Assembly: GCA_905478855.1 (NCBI GenBank)
Contig: CAJQKF010000052.1
Coordinates: 1 to 60,007, forward strand
Origin: an uncultured Gammaproteobacteria bacterium
Lineage (GTDB): Bacteria > Pseudomonadota > Gammaproteobacteria > Arenicellales > CAJQKF01
DNA: 60,007 bases
Reading direction: 5' to 3'
Shown here: positions 29,318 to 40,792 of the stretch, piece after piece
How positions within the stretch are numbered: position 1 is the stretch's first letter
Layout: each line of letters opens with the position of its first letter
Notes under the pieces: generated by a model
What the model saw: the letters and a program-made list of their open reading frames with translations, nothing else
Told to the model about the DNA's origin: nothing
Databases searched by the model: none
Translations under genes and position numbers: made by a program

Positions 29318-30067
29318 ATGAAGATACTTGTGCCTGTTAAACGTGTGATTGACGCCAACGTCAAGGTGCGGGTTAAGTCGGACCAGTCCGGCGTAGAACT
29401 CGCGAATATTAAAATGGCAATGAACCCCTTTTGCGAGATTGCAGTTGAAGCAGCGCTTCGAATGCGTGAAGCAGGTCAAGCCGATGAAGTTATTGTAGTA
29501 AGTGCCGGTGTTTCCCAATGTCATGAGACTTTACGCACCGGATTAGCCATGGGCGCCGATAGGGCGATTTTGATTGAGGATGATCAGGATCTTGAACCCT
29601 TGGTTGTTGCGAAGTTACTGAAGGCTGTTTGTGAGCGTGAAGAACCGGGACTCGTTCTTTTAGGTAAGCAAGCTATCGATGGAGATAATAATCAGACAGG
29701 GCAAATGTTATCAGCGCTTCTGGGTTGGTCGAATGCTACGTTTGCATCGTCCATTGAAGTAAATGACGATCATTTTAAAGTAACTCGTGAGCTCGATAGT
29801 GGTCTGGAATCTGTCACCGCAAATCGACCATCGGTTATAACCGTTGACTTACGGTTGAACGAACCACGTTACGCGTCACTGCCTAATATCATGAAGGCAA
29901 AAAAGAAACCAATGGATAAATTAACGGCTGCGGATCTTGGCGTAGACAGTAGTCCGCGCCTACAAGTTGTCAAGGTAGAAGAGCCGCCAGCGCGTCAAGC
30001 TGGTATCAAAGTGTCCAGTGCAGAAGAACTGGTAGATAAATTACGAAATGAAGCGAAGGTGATCTGA
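29318..30067 (+). CDS. etfB: Electron transfer flavoprotein beta subunit
   Basis: AMP-binding subunit of the ETF heterodimer that takes electrons from flavin dehydrogenases (acyl-CoA, dimethylglycine, sarcosine) to ETF-ubiquinone oxidoreductase. 249 residues with [48 protein letters not shown] and the recognition-loop segment [16 protein letters not shown]. Overlaps etfA by one base. Near methylamine genes the electron donor could be a demethylating dehydrogenase, but that is inferred. Confidence 0.96.
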   Translation: MKILVPVKRVIDANVKVRVKSDQSGVELANIKMAMNPFCEIAVEAALRMREAGQADEVIVVSAGVSQCHETLRTGLAMGADRAILIEDDQDLEPLVVAKLLKAVCEREEPGLVLLGKQAIDGDNNQTGQMLSALLGWSNATFASSIEVNDDHFKVTRELDSGLESVTANRPSVITVDLRLNEPRYASLPNIMKAKKKPMDKLTAADLGVDSSPRLQVVKVEEPPARQAGIKVSSAEELVDKLRNEAKVI

Positions 30068-31005
30068 TGACAATTCTTGTTATTGCAGAACATGATAATA
30101 GTGAGTTAAAACCAGCAACTCATAATACAATAGGTGCCGCAGGACAGCTTGACGGCGATGTGCACTTACTCGTCGCCGGTAGCGGTTGCGCAAGCGTTGC
30201 AGAACAGGCCGCGGGAATTCCCGGCATTGCCCAAGTGCTTCATTGTGACAGCGTTGAATATGAGCATTTTCTCTCGGAAAATATGTCTCCGTTGTTGGTA
30301 TCAATGGCCGGAAACTACAGTCATATACTGGCTCCAGCCACAACTTTTGGCAAGAATGTAATGCCCCGCGCTGCGGCACTTCTAGATAGCCAGCAAATTT
30401 CCGACATAAGTGGTATTGAGTCTAACGACACGTTTGTTCGACCTATTTATGCGGGCAATGCTATGGCAACTGTCAAATCAAACGATAGTGTAAAATTACT
30501 GACCGTTCGAATTACAAGTTTTGAGGCCGTCGCCGAGACGGGCGGTAGTGCAGAAATCGTTACTGTAGCTGCTGCCGGCGACAGCGGTTTAACGGCGTTT
30601 GCAGGAGCAGATATTAGCAAATCGGAACGTCCTGAATTAACCAGTGCGGATATCGTTGTCTCTGGTGGACGTGGTATGCAAAGTGGCGAGAACTTTCCAA
30701 TGCTTGAGTCCATTGCGGATAAATTGGGTGCAGCAGTTGGAGCTTCGCGTGCCGCTGTAGATGCTGGATATGTTCCAAATGATTATCAAGTTGGACAGAC
30801 TGGAAAAGTAGTTGCTCCCAATCTTTACATTGCCGTTGGTATTTCAGGTGCGATCCAGCATCTGGCGGGAATGAAAGATTCCAAAGTGATTGTTGCAATA
30901 AATAAGGACGAGGAAGCACCTATATTTCAGGTTGCTGACTATGGCTGGGTTGCGGACTTATTTGAAGCGGTTCCACAGTTAGATGCGGCACTGGATGCGG
31001 GCTAG
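30067..31005 (+). CDS. etfA: Electron transfer flavoprotein alpha subunit
   Basis: FAD-binding ETF subunit. 312 residues; N-terminal half with [18 protein letters not shown]-terminal FAD domain with [37 protein letters not shown] and [16 protein letters not shown], the standard ETF-alpha signature. Followed by a perfect hairpin and then dapB 128 bases on. Confidence 0.96.
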   Translation: MTILVIAEHDNSELKPATHNTIGAAGQLDGDVHLLVAGSGCASVAEQAAGIPGIAQVLHCDSVEYEHFLSENMSPLLVSMAGNYSHILAPATTFGKNVMPRAAALLDSQQISDISGIESNDTFVRPIYAGNAMATVKSNDSVKLLTVRITSFEAVAETGGSAEIVTVAAAGDSGLTAFAGADISKSERPELTSADIVVSGGRGMQSGENFPMLESIADKLGAAVGASRAAVDAGYVPNDYQVGQTGKVVAPNLYIAVGISGAIQHLAGMKDSKVIVAINKDEEAPIFQVADYGWVADLFEAVPQLDAALDAG

Positions 31006-31019
31006 CTATAGCACTCTTT

Positions 31020-31054
31020 CATCAATCCAGCCAAGGATTTTGACTGGATTGATG
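31020..31054 (+). terminator. Hairpin after etfA
   Basis: CATCAATCCAG (31020-31030) and CTGGATTGATG (31044-31054) form a perfect 11-base stem with a 13-base loop, 14 bases after the etfA stop. The following bases are only moderately T-rich, so termination may be partial. Confidence 0.5.
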
Positions 31055-31133
31055 GTTCTGCGTATTTTGCTAATTCGGTTTTTTCTATCCTCTTAGTTAA
31101 CTTACCTATATCGCCCCCCACCTGTGTAAATGT

Positions 31134-31928
31134 ATGATAAATATCGCAATATCAGGAATCGCAGGCCGTATGGGCCGTACTTTGGTTAAACTCATCTCTG
31201 AAACGGACGGTTTCACACTCACCCATGGGTTTGAGCGATCTGATAGTCCGTATTTGTCAACTGATAGTGGTGAGTTAGCGGCTATTGGACGAAACGGTGT
31301 TTTAGTCTCAGATGACATTGCAAGTGGTACCTTTGATACGCTTATCGACTTTACTACTCCGGAAACCACTTTGCGAAACGCGAATTACTGTGCAGCTTCT
31401 GGAAAAAGCATGGTAATTGGCACGACTGGAGTGACTGAGTCGGATAGATTGGTGTTAGAACAGCATTCAAGGATTATACCAATCGTATTTGCACCTAATA
31501 TGAGTGTTGGAGTAAATCTGACTTTTAAATTACTTGAATTAGCGAGTAAAGTTTTAGGTACGTCAGCTGATGTTGAGATTATTGAATCACATCATAAACA
31601 TAAAGTCGATTCACCGTCCGGTACAGCGCTGAAGATGGGTGAAGTGGTGGCAGAATCCCGTGGACAGGAATTAAGTGGAGTGGGTGTGTTTACCCGTCAT
31701 GGTCAAACAGGTCCCCGACCCGATGGTAGTATCGGTTTTGCGACAATAAGAGCGGGCGACATTGTGGGAGAGCATACTGTTATGTTTGCATCGGAAGGTG
31801 AAAGGATTGAGATTAGTCATAAATCGAGCAGTAGAAATAATTATGCTGCTGGGGCGATTCGTGCAACTCAATGGTTAGAGGGTCGAAAGTCCGGTTTATT
31901 TTCGATGCACGATGTTCTGGGTATTTAG
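31134..31928 (+). CDS. dapB: 4-Hydroxy-tetrahydrodipicolinate reductase
   Basis: Reduces the cyclic lysine/diaminopimelate precursor with NAD(P)H. 264 residues: GIAGRMGR nucleotide site near residue 7, DFTTPETTL, the APNMSVGVNL block and the catalytic ESHHKHKVDSPSGTAL with the conserved His and Lys. In many gammaproteobacteria dapB directly follows dnaJ and precedes carAB; here the carAB side of that order is kept. Confidence 0.97.
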   Translation: MINIAISGIAGRMGRTLVKLISETDGFTLTHGFERSDSPYLSTDSGELAAIGRNGVLVSDDIASGTFDTLIDFTTPETTLRNANYCAASGKSMVIGTTGVTESDRLVLEQHSRIIPIVFAPNMSVGVNLTFKLLELASKVLGTSADVEIIESHHKHKVDSPSGTALKMGEVVAESRGQELSGVGVFTRHGQTGPRPDGSIGFATIRAGDIVGEHTVMFASEGERIEISHKSSSRNNYAAGAIRATQWLEGRKSGLFSMHDVLGI

Positions 31929-32008
31929 AAGAAATCAAAAACCATTATTAAAAGAGCTTTATAAGTGCTAATAAATTCAAAAACACTAAAAATAGAGGCA
32001 TATTCAAA

Positions 32009-32038
32009 TTGAAAAATAGGACCGTTTTCGAGTAACAT
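32009..32038 (+). promoter_or_regulatory. Candidate sigma-70 promoter for carAB
   Basis: TTGAAA (32009-32014), an 18-base spacer and TAACAT (32033-32038). Position is right for a transcript that begins near 32045 and runs through the hairpin at 32084-32121 into carA. Prediction by eye. Confidence 0.35.
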
Positions 32039-32083
32039 TAAGGTTCAATTGAGAGAGTAATACTGCTATAGCCACGAATTCTG

Positions 32084-32121
32084 AAAAAGGGAGAAACCGA
32101 TCACGGTTTCTCCCTTTTTTT
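32084..32121 (+). terminator. Strong terminator hairpin in the carA leader (possible attenuator)
   Basis: A perfect stem of 16 pairs including A5/T5 (core GGGAGAAACCG with CGGTTTCTCCC), loop ATCA, and seven T (32115-32121). It ends 20 bases before the carA start. No room for a promoter remains between hairpin and gene, so carA transcription must pass through it, which points to regulated readthrough or attenuation rather than a plain dapB terminator. The A-run on the 5' side would also allow termination of opposite transcripts. Confidence 0.85.
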
Positions 32122-32141
32122 AGGTCAATTTGGAGAGATTT

Positions 32142-33257
32142 TTGTCGAATAACGCTGTTTTAGTTCTTGAGGACGGCACGATTTATCGTGGCGTGAGTAT
32201 TGGTTGTGATGGAGAAACTGTCGGTGAAGTCGTTTTTAATACAGCGATGAGTGGTTATCAGGAAATTCTTACAGATCCGTCCTATGCCCAACAGTTGGTT
32301 ACGCTGACGTATCCACATATCGGAAATACCGGCACGAATAGTGAAGATGAGGAGGCAGACAGTATTTTTTGCTCTGGCTTGATTATCAGGAATTTGCCGG
32401 TTCGGGCGAGTAGTTACCGATCAACGTTAACTTTGGATGCCTATCTAAAAAAACGTAATATTATTGGTATAGCCGAAATAGATACGCGCAGCTTGACGCG
32501 ACGAATACGGGAAAAGGGCTCAATGTCTGGAGCGATTGTTGCGGGTGATATTGATGAGGTCAAGGCGCTTGAATTGGCAAAAAGTTTTCCAGGTCTAGCC
32601 GGTGCTGATTTGGCCAAAGAAGTTACAACATCTGAGCCCTATGTCTGGAATGAGGGTAGCTGGACTTTAGAATCTGGCCACTCAAAAGGCGGTGATAATC
32701 GATTTAAAGTGGTGGCGTTTGATTTTGGCGTAAAGAAAAATATTCTACGTTTGCTGTCTGATCGCAATTGTGAAGTGTTGGTTGTTCCTGCGACGTCAAC
32801 GGCATCTGAGGTAATGTCGCATCGGCCGGATGGCGTTTTCTTGTCTAATGGACCCGGCGACCCAGAGCCCTGTGAATATGCAATTGAGGCTATAGCTGAA
32901 CTCTTAACTACAGATATTCCTATGTTTGGTATCTGTCTAGGACATCAACTACTGGCTTTGGCCAGTGGTGCTAAGACGATGAAAATGAAGTTTGGTCATC
33001 ACGGAGCAAACCATCCTGTGCAGGATTTACGCACCCAGCGAGTTTATATTACGAGCCAAAATCATGGTTTTGCCGTTAATGAAGAGTCACTACCTGATGG
33101 AATTACTGTTACGCATCGCTCGTTATTCGACAATACTATTCAAGGGATTCAGTTGGATAATAAAAAAGCATTTTCTTTTCAGGGTCATCCAGAGGCAAGC
33201 CCGGGGCCACACGACATTAATGACCTATTTGATCGGTTTATCACTTTAATGGAATGA
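32142..33257 (+). CDS. carA: Carbamoyl-phosphate synthase small subunit
   Basis: Glutaminase that feeds ammonia to CarB for pyrimidine and arginine synthesis. The start is placed at the TTG at 32142 ([12 protein letters not shown]), 5 bases after GGAGA (32132-32136); the TTG at 32130 would overlap that ribosome site. 371 residues; class I amidotransferase triad region [14 protein letters not shown] with the catalytic Cys, and the [10 protein letters not shown] block. Confidence 0.97.
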   Translation: MSNNAVLVLEDGTIYRGVSIGCDGETVGEVVFNTAMSGYQEILTDPSYAQQLVTLTYPHIGNTGTNSEDEEADSIFCSGLIIRNLPVRASSYRSTLTLDAYLKKRNIIGIAEIDTRSLTRRIREKGSMSGAIVAGDIDEVKALELAKSFPGLAGADLAKEVTTSEPYVWNEGSWTLESGHSKGGDNRFKVVAFDFGVKKNILRLLSDRNCEVLVVPATSTASEVMSHRPDGVFLSNGPGDPEPCEYAIEAIAELLTTDIPMFGICLGHQLLALASGAKTMKMKFGHHGANHPVQDLRTQRVYITSQNHGFAVNEESLPDGITVTHRSLFDNTIQGIQLDNKKAFSFQGHPEASPGPHDINDLFDRFITLME

Positions 33258-33313
33258 TAATGCCGCCGACCGTGTATCAAAATTATCAGCTATCACAACG
33301 ACCCGAGTAAGTA

Positions 33314-36300
33314 ATGCCAAAAAGAACAGATATACAAACAATCCTGATTATAGGCGCGGGTCCAATTGTTATTGGGCAGGCATGTGAATTTGATTATTCA
33401 GGGGCTCAAGCATGTAAAGCACTTCGTGAGGAGGGGTATCGTGTGGTTTTGGTTAATTCCAACCCTGCCACAATAATGACAGATCCTGAATTCGCTGATG
33501 CGACGTATATAGAACCGATTCATTGGCGCGCGGTAAAGAAAATAATAGAAAAAGAGCACCCGGATGCAATTTTACCGACTATGGGTGGGCAAACAGCGCT
33601 GAACTGCACGCTTGATCTGGCGCGCCACGGTGTTCTTGCGGATTACAACGTTGAAATGATTGGCGCCTCGAAGGAGGCCATTGATAAGGCCGAAGATCGT
33701 GAAAAGTTCAAAATTGCGATGCAGTCGATAGGACTTGAAACGGTACAAGGTGATCTGGCGCACAGCATGGATGAGGCTTATAAGGTATTAGACGAGGTTG
33801 GCTTTCCGGCCATTATTCGTCCCTCCTTTACGATGGGTGGCAGTGGCGGCGGTATCGCCTACAATCGTGAGGAGTATTCCGAGATTTGTCAACGTGGCCT
33901 GGATGCGTCTCCTACCAAAGAGTTACTAATCGAGGAATGTGTTCTTGGTTGGAAAGAATTTGAGATGGAGGTGGTTCGTGACCATAAGGATAACTGCATT
34001 ATTGTATGTGCTATAGAGAATTTTGATCCTATGGGAGTTCATACTGGTGACTCAATAACGGTAGCGCCAGCGCAAACCTTAACTGATAAGGAGTATCAGA
34101 TCATGCGCGATGCGAGTATCGCGGTATTGCGTGAGATTGGCGTGGATACCGGTGGTTCAAATGTTCAATTCGGGATAGATCCAAAAACCGGGCGTATGGT
34201 TATTATTGAAATGAACCCGAGAGTATCACGTTCATCGGCATTGGCATCCAAAGCTACCGGCTTTCCAATTGCCAAGGTTGCCGCTAAATTAGCTGTGGGA
34301 TATACGCTTGATGAGCTGAGAAACGATATTACCGGTGGTGCAAGCCCTGCCAGTTTTGAACCGTCTATCGATTATATTGTTACTAAAATTCCGCGCTTTG
34401 ATTTTGTAAAATTCACCAAAGCAAATGCCGCTCTGACCACACAAATGAAGTCAGTTGGCGAGGCTATGTCGATCGGGCGAACGTTTCCCGAATCGTTGCA
34501 AAAAGCGATGCGTAGCATGGAAATTGGCTCTCATGGGTTTGAACCTATGTTCGAACCAAGTGGTGATGATCATGCGGATGGAAAAATGCTTGCGCAACAT
34601 TTACGTAACCCCACGGCGCAGCGATTATGGTACGTGGCGGATGCGTTGCGTTTTGGTATTTCTGTAGATGATATCTATGAAATAAGCGGGATCGATCCCT
34701 GGTTTGTCGCGCAGATAGAGTTAATCGTCGAAGCTGAGGATATATTATCTGACTGCGTTATCGATGATATTTCTGCTGCACAGTTCTTGTCGATTAAGCG
34801 TCTTGGTTTATCGGATAGACGTATCTCTGAAGTTCTGAATGTTGACGAGTCGACCGTTCGAAGTCGTCGCTGGCAATTGCATGTAAGGCCCGTATACAAG
34901 CGAGTAGATTCGTGTGCCGCAGAGTTTTCTACGCCCACAGGGTATATGTATTCAACCTATGAAGTGGAATGTGAAGCGGAACCTGAGGATAAGAAAAAGA
35001 TTATTGTGCTCGGTGGCGGGCCAAATCGAATTGGCCAGGGAATCGAGTTTGATTACTGTTGTGTACATGCGGCTATGGCACTTAAAGCCGATGGTTACCA
35101 AACGATCATGGTTAACTGTAATCCGGAAACAGTTTCTACCGATTATGATACATCCGATCGCTTATATTTTGAGCCACTTACGTTGGAAGATGTGCTGGAA
35201 ATAGTTGCAGTTGAGAAACCGGTCGGGGTGATTGTGCAATACGGTGGCCAAACGCCACTGAAACTTGCACGAGAACTTGAGGCTGCCGGAACTCCGGTGA
35301 TTGGCACATCTCCGTCCGCCATTCATGCCGCCGAAGACCGGGAAATGTTTCAGGCGTTAATCAACCGTTTGGGTTTATTACAGCCTCCAAATCGTTTGGC
35401 TTCTAACGCTGAACAAGCGATTAGCCGGGCCGAAGAAATCGGCTATCCACTGGTTGTGCGCCCATCTTATGTTCTGGGAGGTCGAGCCATGGAAATCGTT
35501 TATAACGCCACGGATTTGGGCAATTACATGCAGGCAGCGATAAACGTTTCGAACGAGTCTCCTGTGTTGTTGGATCGTTTTTTGAATGATGCTATTGAAG
35601 TAGATGTTGATGTGATTTGCGATGGCTTCGAAGTTATAATAGGCGGCATCATGCAGCATATCGAAGCCGCTGGTGTGCATTCAGGAGATTCCGCATGTTC
35701 GCTGCCGCCGTTTAGCTTGTCGCAGGAAATTCAGGATGAAATGCGCAGCCAGTCAAAAGCTATGGCTATGGAATTGGGTGTTGTCGGTCTTATGAATGTG
35801 CAGTTTGCTATAAAGGAAAATCAAATTTATGTGCTTGAGGTTAATCCAAGAGCTTCTCGAACGGTACCCTTTGTGTCTAAAGCAACATCCAGGCCTTTAG
35901 CTAAAATTGCTGCGCGTTGTATGGCTGGAAAAACGCTGCAGGAGCAAGGGATTTCAGGCGAAATAATTCCAAAATACTTTAATGTAAAGGAAGCGGTTTT
36001 TCCGTTTATCAAGTTTCCAGGCGTCGATACCGTGCTTGGTCCTGAAATGAAGAGTACTGGGGAAGTCATGGGAATAGGGCGAACCTTTGGCGAAGCTTTT
36101 GAGAAAGCTCAGCATGGTGCCGGGCATACTTTACCCGTTAGTGGCCATATTCTATTTAGTGTGAATAAAACTGATCGACCAAGCATTGCTGAAGTCGCGA
36201 AGAAATATCAAGCACACGGTTTTAAAATAAGCGCAACTCGTGGAACGGCATTGGCGATAAGTGAAGCTGGATTGGAGGTGGATATAGTCAATAAAGTGTC

Positions 36301-36535
36301 GGAAGGCAGACCTCACGTTGTTGATAGTATTAAGAATAATGAATATGATCTGATTATAAACACCACATCCGGTAAACAGTCTCTAGCGGATTCTTATACA
36401 ATTCGTCGGGAAGCCTTGCAGCATAATATTACTTACTACACAACCTTGGCGGGGGCGAAAGCCGCGGCTGAAGCATTGGGTAATGAAGAGATGTCAGTGG
36501 AAACAATACAGAATTTACATTTGGAATTAGCATGA
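33314..36535 (+). CDS. carB: Carbamoyl-phosphate synthase large subunit
   Basis: Makes carbamoyl phosphate from bicarbonate, ammonia and two ATP. 1073 residues as in E. coli: two homologous ATP-grasp halves ([19 protein letters not shown] near residue 12; [17 protein letters not shown] near residue 565), an oligomerisation domain between them and a C-terminal MGS-like allosteric domain. 56 bases after carA; its stop overlaps greA in ATGA. Confidence 0.98.
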   Translation: MPKRTDIQTILIIGAGPIVIGQACEFDYSGAQACKALREEGYRVVLVNSNPATIMTDPEFADATYIEPIHWRAVKKIIEKEHPDAILPTMGGQTALNCTLDLARHGVLADYNVEMIGASKEAIDKAEDREKFKIAMQSIGLETVQGDLAHSMDEAYKVLDEVGFPAIIRPSFTMGGSGGGIAYNREEYSEICQRGLDASPTKELLIEECVLGWKEFEMEVVRDHKDNCIIVCAIENFDPMGVHTGDSITVAPAQTLTDKEYQIMRDASIAVLREIGVDTGGSNVQFGIDPKTGRMVIIEMNPRVSRSSALASKATGFPIAKVAAKLAVGYTLDELRNDITGGASPASFEPSIDYIVTKIPRFDFVKFTKANAALTTQMKSVGEAMSIGRTFPESLQKAMRSMEIGSHGFEPMFEPSGDDHADGKMLAQHLRNPTAQRLWYVADALRFGISVDDIYEISGIDPWFVAQIELIVEAEDILSDCVIDDISAAQFLSIKRLGLSDRRISEVLNVDESTVRSRRWQLHVRPVYKRVDSCAAEFSTPTGYMYSTYEVECEAEPEDKKKIIVLGGGPNRIGQGIEFDYCCVHAAMALKADGYQTIMVNCNPETVSTDYDTSDRLYFEPLTLEDVLEIVAVEKPVGVIVQYGGQTPLKLARELEAAGTPVIGTSPSAIHAAEDREMFQALINRLGLLQPPNRLASNAEQAISRAEEIGYPLVVRPSYVLGGRAMEIVYNATDLGNYMQAAINVSNESPVLLDRFLNDAIEVDVDVICDGFEVIIGGIMQHIEAAGVHSGDSACSLPPFSLSQEIQDEMRSQSKAMAMELGVVGLMNVQFAIKENQIYVLEVNPRASRTVPFVSKATSRPLAKIAARCMAGKTLQEQGISGEIIPKYFNVKEAVFPFIKFPGVDTVLGPEMKSTGEVMGIGRTFGEAFEKAQHGAGHTLPVSGHILFSVNKTDRPSIAEVAKKYQAHGFKISATRGTALAISEAGLEVDIVNKVSEGRPHVVDSIKNNEYDLIINTTSGKQSLADSYTIRREALQHNITYYTTLAGAKAAAEALGNEEMSVETIQNLHLELA

Positions 36536-37014
36536 ACGATAGAGTTTTATTAACAAAAGTAGGTGAACGAAAATTACGAGATGAACTAAGCCATCTTAAA
36601 AAAGTAAAAAGACCGACTGTCATACAAGCGATTGCGGAAGCTCGCGCACACGGTGATCTCTCTGAGAACGCCGAGTATCATGCGGCGCGAGAGGAGCAAA
36701 GTTTTATAGAGGGTCGAATACAGCTTCTTGACCGCAGTTTGTCGATCGCTGAAGTGATTGATCCAAGATCATTGAATGTAGGTTCAAAAGTTGTATTTGG
36801 TGCGCATGTAACGTTATATAATGTTGATACGGAAGAAGAAACCACTTATCAAATCGTTGGTGAAATGGAAGCTGATTTAAATAATAATCAGATTTCAATT
36901 AGCTCTCCAATTGCTCGCGCTCTGCTGGGGAAAAGCGAAGATGATGAGGTAACCGTAGTCGTACCAGCTGGGGAGAAAACCTACGAAATTACTGAAGTTC
37001 GTTACGACGAATAA
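36532..37014 (+). CDS. greA: Transcription elongation factor GreA
   Basis: Rescues backtracked RNA polymerase by stimulating transcript cleavage. 160 residues: an N-terminal coiled coil (about 8-75) with the acidic tip in [16 protein letters not shown], and a C-terminal FKBP-like domain ending [12 protein letters not shown]. Coupled to carB, a usual gammaproteobacterial arrangement. Its last 13 bases overlap the convergent acyltransferase gene. Confidence 0.97.
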   Translation: MNDRVLLTKVGERKLRDELSHLKKVKRPTVIQAIAEARAHGDLSENAEYHAAREEQSFIEGRIQLLDRSLSIAEVIDPRSLNVGSKVVFGAHVTLYNVDTEEETTYQIVGEMEADLNNNQISISSPIARALLGKSEDDEVTVVVPAGEKTYEITEVRYDE

Positions 37015-37928
37015 AAATCCGGACTGCCTTCGGGTCGCGTTTTAAATCGCTTATGTATCCACAGATACTGTGACGGCATGTCGAGAATCTCTTTCTCAAT
37101 TGCCTGGTTCATAACTGTCGTATCTACGGTTTCATCAGAACTCGGGAAGTTTACTAGTGGTTCACGAATTGTCATTTCGTAACCCTTACAACCATCCAGT
37201 TGTTTGGTTACGCAGGGCAACACCACGGCTTTACCCAACTGTGCAAATCGGGATAACATTGGGTAAGTGTAGGTTTGAATATTAAAGAATGGCACAAAAA
37301 TTCCTGCCCGAGGACCTGGGTCTTGATCCGGTAGGTAGTAAAAAGACTTACCACTTCGAATTGCTTTTATCAATCGTCTAAGTGGTGCACGTCGTTCGAC
37401 CAATTCCATACCGAAGCGGCACCGCCCATTTTTAATTGCCCGATCCATTCGAGCATTTTTAACGAATTGATACATGGATACTGTGGGATAGTCGTTGGCG
37501 AGCATAATTGCGCCGATTTCCAGTGCAACAAAATGGGGAGCAAGCAGGATTATATTCTTGCCATTTGCCAGTTGCTTATTTAAGTGATGAATTCCTTTGA
37601 TTTTAAAAATGGCAAGAATACGTTTACGACTTGCATACCAGTTAAATCCAGTGGTCATAAAGCTTTGGCCAACCTGACTAAAATGCTCGGAAGTCAATGT
37701 TAAACATTCTTGGTCCGTTTTATCCGTGAAACACGTGCGTATATTTATATAGGCTATTCGTCTTCTGGAACGATGAAGTTTAAATAGTATCCATCCTAGA
37801 AAACGACCGGATCGAGCGGTTACACTATAAGGTAGCAAGCTAGACACCCACATTATTCCTAGACCACTCCAAGTGGGCCAATAATAAGGCGCATATATAT
37901 TGTCGGGTCTTTTCTTTTTAGGTGTCAT
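37002..37928 (-). CDS. LpxL-family lipid A acyltransferase
   Basis: LpxL/LpxM (HtrB/MsbB) family, adding a secondary acyl chain to the lipid A precursor at the inner membrane. 308 residues: hydrophobic N-terminal anchor (about 20-50), catalytic H-x4-E at H132-E137 ([10 protein letters not shown]), the Arg-containing [15 protein letters not shown] block and [20 protein letters not shown]. The acyl donor and position cannot be read off. Convergent with greA, 13-base overlap. Confidence 0.9.
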   Translation of the reverse strand: MTPKKKRPDNIYAPYYWPTWSGLGIMWVSSLLPYSVTARSGRFLGWILFKLHRSRRRIAYINIRTCFTDKTDQECLTLTSEHFSQVGQSFMTTGFNWYASRKRILAIFKIKGIHHLNKQLANGKNIILLAPHFVALEIGAIMLANDYPTVSMYQFVKNARMDRAIKNGRCRFGMELVERRAPLRRLIKAIRSGKSFYYLPDQDPGPRAGIFVPFFNIQTYTYPMLSRFAQLGKAVVLPCVTKQLDGCKGYEMTIREPLVNFPSSDETVDTTVMNQAIEKEILDMPSQYLWIHKRFKTRPEGSPDFYSS

Positions 37929-38039
37929 TTTTTTGCCCGAATTTGCTATAGGTGCAATTGTATCCCATGCCTGAAGGTGTTGTGATAGTGTTATCTAAAT
38001 TCATCCAATTTATCTTCACTTTTATTATTAAATTCTACT

Positions 38040-39233
38040 ATGTTTGAGCCTACTCTTTTAGAGAAAGTACGCAGCGATACACCTGTCTGTTCAAACCTTA
38101 TTCATTTGCATAATTGTGGGGCATCACTAATGCCTTCTGCGGTGGTCGATGCAGTTAAAGCTCATATTGATCTTGAGTCACAAATCGGCGGATATGAAGC
38201 AGAGGACTTGGCATCAGACCGAATTAATCTTTTTTATACATCAGCAGCCACTATGCTTGGATGTCAAGAAAGTGAAATAGCCTTTATGGAAAATGCTACG
38301 GCGGCCTGGAATGCTGTGTTTTATGGTTTTGCTAGAAGTCTTAATCCTGGTGAGAAAATTCTAACGGCGAAAGCAGAATATGCATCAAACTTTATAGCAT
38401 ACTTGCATGTCGCACGTCTCACCGGATGTGAGGTCAGCGTGGTCCCCGATGATGAGAACGGACAACTCGACGCTAAAGCACTTGAATCTATGATCGATTC
38501 CAAGACCAAGTTAATTAGTATTACCCATGTGCCGACAAGTGGTGGGCTGGTTAATCCTGCACAACAGGTCGGGCAAATTGCGCGTCGATTTCGTATTCCT
38601 TACTTACTAGACGCATGTCAGTCGGTAGGGCAACTTAATGTCAATGTTGATGCAATCGGCTGTGACGCACTGAGCTTTACCGGTAGAAAATTTTTGCGTG
38701 GCCCGCGTGGCACTGGTGGCTTATATATAAATAAAGATTCAATGGATATATTTCCGCCGATGACATTGGATCTTCACTCGGCAAAATGGGATTCACTGTC
38801 CAGTTATCAAGTTTCTGGCGGTGCAAAACGATATGAGAACTGGGAAAATAATGTAGCCGGTCTAATCGGGCTGGGTGTGGCTATAGATTACGCGAACTCT
38901 ATTGGGTTCGATAGAATTGAACAGAGAGTGTTATGTCTAGCAGGGCAACTGAGGGAAAAGTTAGCAAGTCTTGATAGAGTTGATGTTTTGGATCTTGGTT
39001 TGATGAAAAGTGGTATTGTTAGTTTTAGCCTGCACCACAAAACAGCCGCTGAACTTTGTATGTTTTTGGGTGCGAAAAAAATACAAATTGGGGTATCGGG
39101 AATAGGGTCGACTCGGCTAGATTTTGAGAGTAGACAGTTAAAGAGTATAAACCGTGCAGCAGTACATTATTTCAATACGGAAGCCGAGCTCGATATACTT
39201 TGTGAAGCAATTATCGAGTTTTGCAACACCTAG
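38040..39233 (+). CDS. Class V aminotransferase-fold PLP enzyme
   Basis: 397 residues of the cysteine-desulfurase/isopenicillin-epimerase-like class V group. PLP contacts: D191 in LLDACQSVGQ and Schiff-base K217 in SFTGRKFLRGPRGTGGLY; substrate-side ENATAAWNAVFYGF near residue 84. The catalytic Cys loop of IscS-type desulfurases is not evident, so an amino-acid lyase, racemase/epimerase or transaminase is more likely. Convergent with an FAD amine oxidase; a joint role in amino-acid breakdown is inferred. Confidence 0.82.
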   Translation: MFEPTLLEKVRSDTPVCSNLIHLHNCGASLMPSAVVDAVKAHIDLESQIGGYEAEDLASDRINLFYTSAATMLGCQESEIAFMENATAAWNAVFYGFARSLNPGEKILTAKAEYASNFIAYLHVARLTGCEVSVVPDDENGQLDAKALESMIDSKTKLISITHVPTSGGLVNPAQQVGQIARRFRIPYLLDACQSVGQLNVNVDAIGCDALSFTGRKFLRGPRGTGGLYINKDSMDIFPPMTLDLHSAKWDSLSSYQVSGGAKRYENWENNVAGLIGLGVAIDYANSIGFDRIEQRVLCLAGQLREKLASLDRVDVLDLGLMKSGIVSFSLHHKTAAELCMFLGAKKIQIGVSGIGSTRLDFESRQLKSINRAAVHYFNTEAELDILCEAIIEFCNT

Positions 39234-39343
39234 CGATACCTAGTTTACAATGTCTAGAAGTTATCGACAGCCGCTGCAGTGCATCCCGACTAGGAGAGGG
39301 TTTTCTAGTTTTCCTGTGTGCAAAAAACTCTGGAATATTGATT

Positions 39344-40522
39344 TTAATCCGTAAACCGTTTAAATAAAAATGGCTGCATTCCTTCCGGTATTTTGTCGTC
39401 GACTAAATACTCACTTATTAGTTTTCCGATAATCGGAGCAAGGGTGATTCCGCTGTGGGTGCAAGCGAGAATTAAGCCATCGGAACCCTCTATAGGTCCT
39501 AAAATAGATTGATCATCAAGTGGCACGCTGCGCACACCAATACCCCAGTAACAATCGTTAATAAATGTATCCGGATTAATGCCCGGTACATATTCTTTTA
39601 CGGCTTCTAATAAATGATCTGCAGCGCGTTCCTGGGATTCTTGATCTTGACTAAAGCTGACCAAACCGTCGGTATAGTCAGATCCTGCCAGACATCCGCC
39701 GTCTTTCATCGGTCGAAAATGTAATCCATCAGAGTTGTTTATATAGGTTACACAAGTGAGTGGTTCGCTCATTGATTTTTCTGGTATTCGTAAAAGCAAG
39801 CCAGGAGCCGTTTGCATTGGGAAGCGGTTCTCGTAGGGTGGGTAATCAGTAAGTTCAGCAAGGGTGCTAGAGAAAGCTGAACCGGTTGCTATTATTATAT
39901 TCTCTGTGGTGTAGTGGCCGTTTGTTGTTTCGATACCGTTGACACGCCCCGTCTCGTCCAATGTTAACTTCGTGGCTTCCGTATTTTCACACACTTCTAC
40001 TGAATATCTTGTTAGTTGTTTTTTTACGAAAGATAAATAGGTTTCTACATCAAGCCAGGCGTCGTCAATGCAGTAAAGAGCGGAATCTCCATTTTGCACA
40101 GTTATTGCCGGTTCTAGTGCACGAATTTCAGAATCAGTTAGTATTTGTGCACGGCAGTTCAGTTCTTGTATTGCATTTGATTTTTTGTGTAACAAGGAGA
40201 GAACCCCTGGGTCTCTGTCTGAAACAATATCGATCATCCCACTCCGATTAAAACCAGTATTGTCTGAACCATATCTTCTCGATAAAGACTCATATTCCTT
40301 TAACCCAGAAAGATTTAACGCAAAGTAAGACGGGTTATTAGTTTTGGATGTGGCATTAATCCATGCAAAAGTATTTGCCGTTGTGCCGTTACCGATGATT
40401 CCTTTATCCATAATTAATACCTTCTTTCCAGCTTCTGAAAGGTACATGGCGATAGTTGTACCAATAATGCCTGCACCAATTACGATACAGTCGTAGGAGG
40501 AATTGTTATTCACACTAAACAC
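39344..40522 (-). CDS. FAD-dependent D-amino-acid/amine oxidoreductase (DAO family)
   Basis: 392 residues of the DadA/sarcosine-oxidase superfamily. Rossmann FAD site DCIVIGAGIIGTTIAMYLSEAGKKVLIMDK at the N terminus (key residues GAGIIG 16-21), an ANTFAWINATSK segment near residue 49, and the C-terminal FAD motif DGLILACTHSGITLAPIIGK. The substrate (D-amino acid, sarcosine or dimethylglycine) cannot be decided by eye. Same strand as gdhB, 270 bases downstream of it. Confidence 0.86.
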   Translation of the reverse strand: MFSVNNNSSYDCIVIGAGIIGTTIAMYLSEAGKKVLIMDKGIIGNGTTANTFAWINATSKTNNPSYFALNLSGLKEYESLSRRYGSDNTGFNRSGMIDIVSDRDPGVLSLLHKKSNAIQELNCRAQILTDSEIRALEPAITVQNGDSALYCIDDAWLDVETYLSFVKKQLTRYSVEVCENTEATKLTLDETGRVNGIETTNGHYTTENIIIATGSAFSSTLAELTDYPPYENRFPMQTAPGLLLRIPEKSMSEPLTCVTYINNSDGLHFRPMKDGGCLAGSDYTDGLVSFSQDQESQERAADHLLEAVKEYVPGINPDTFINDCYWGIGVRSVPLDDQSILGPIEGSDGLILACTHSGITLAPIIGKLISEYLVDDKIPEGMQPFLFKRFTD

Positions 40523-40733
40523 CTTTTAGAGTTGAAATCGAGTCTGCTATGTATTCAATTATCACACAATTAATGGGTAATTATTTTTAAAAATACGATG
40601 GCTTCAAATACACGTTTTTATGTTGAATCCAGCGACATCTGGTCAGAGTAGTATTAAATACCGAAAGTAGTATCGGGTTGTTTTAGTGTATTGTGAGTAT
40701 GCTTTTTGTCTCATTTCAATCGGAATATTCATA

Positions 40734-40751
40734 TCAGTTAGCGAAAACTGA
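40734..40751. other. Small hairpin in gap between gdhB and the FAD oxidase
   Basis: TCAGTT (40734-40739) and AACTGA (40746-40751) pair around a 6-base loop, 42 bases beyond the gdhB stop on the minus strand. No U-run follows. The rest of the 270-base gap (40523-40792) is A/T-rich and shows nothing recognisable. Confidence 0.3.
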
Positions 40752-40792
40752 CATGAATGAAAACGGTATATATTACGGGTGCTGTCGAGTAG

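Noticed and set aside
32084..32121. Simple dapB terminator
   Set aside because: It lies 156 bases after dapB and only 20 before carA, leaving no room for a carA promoter; attenuation or readthrough explains the position better, though a dapB-end role is not excluded.
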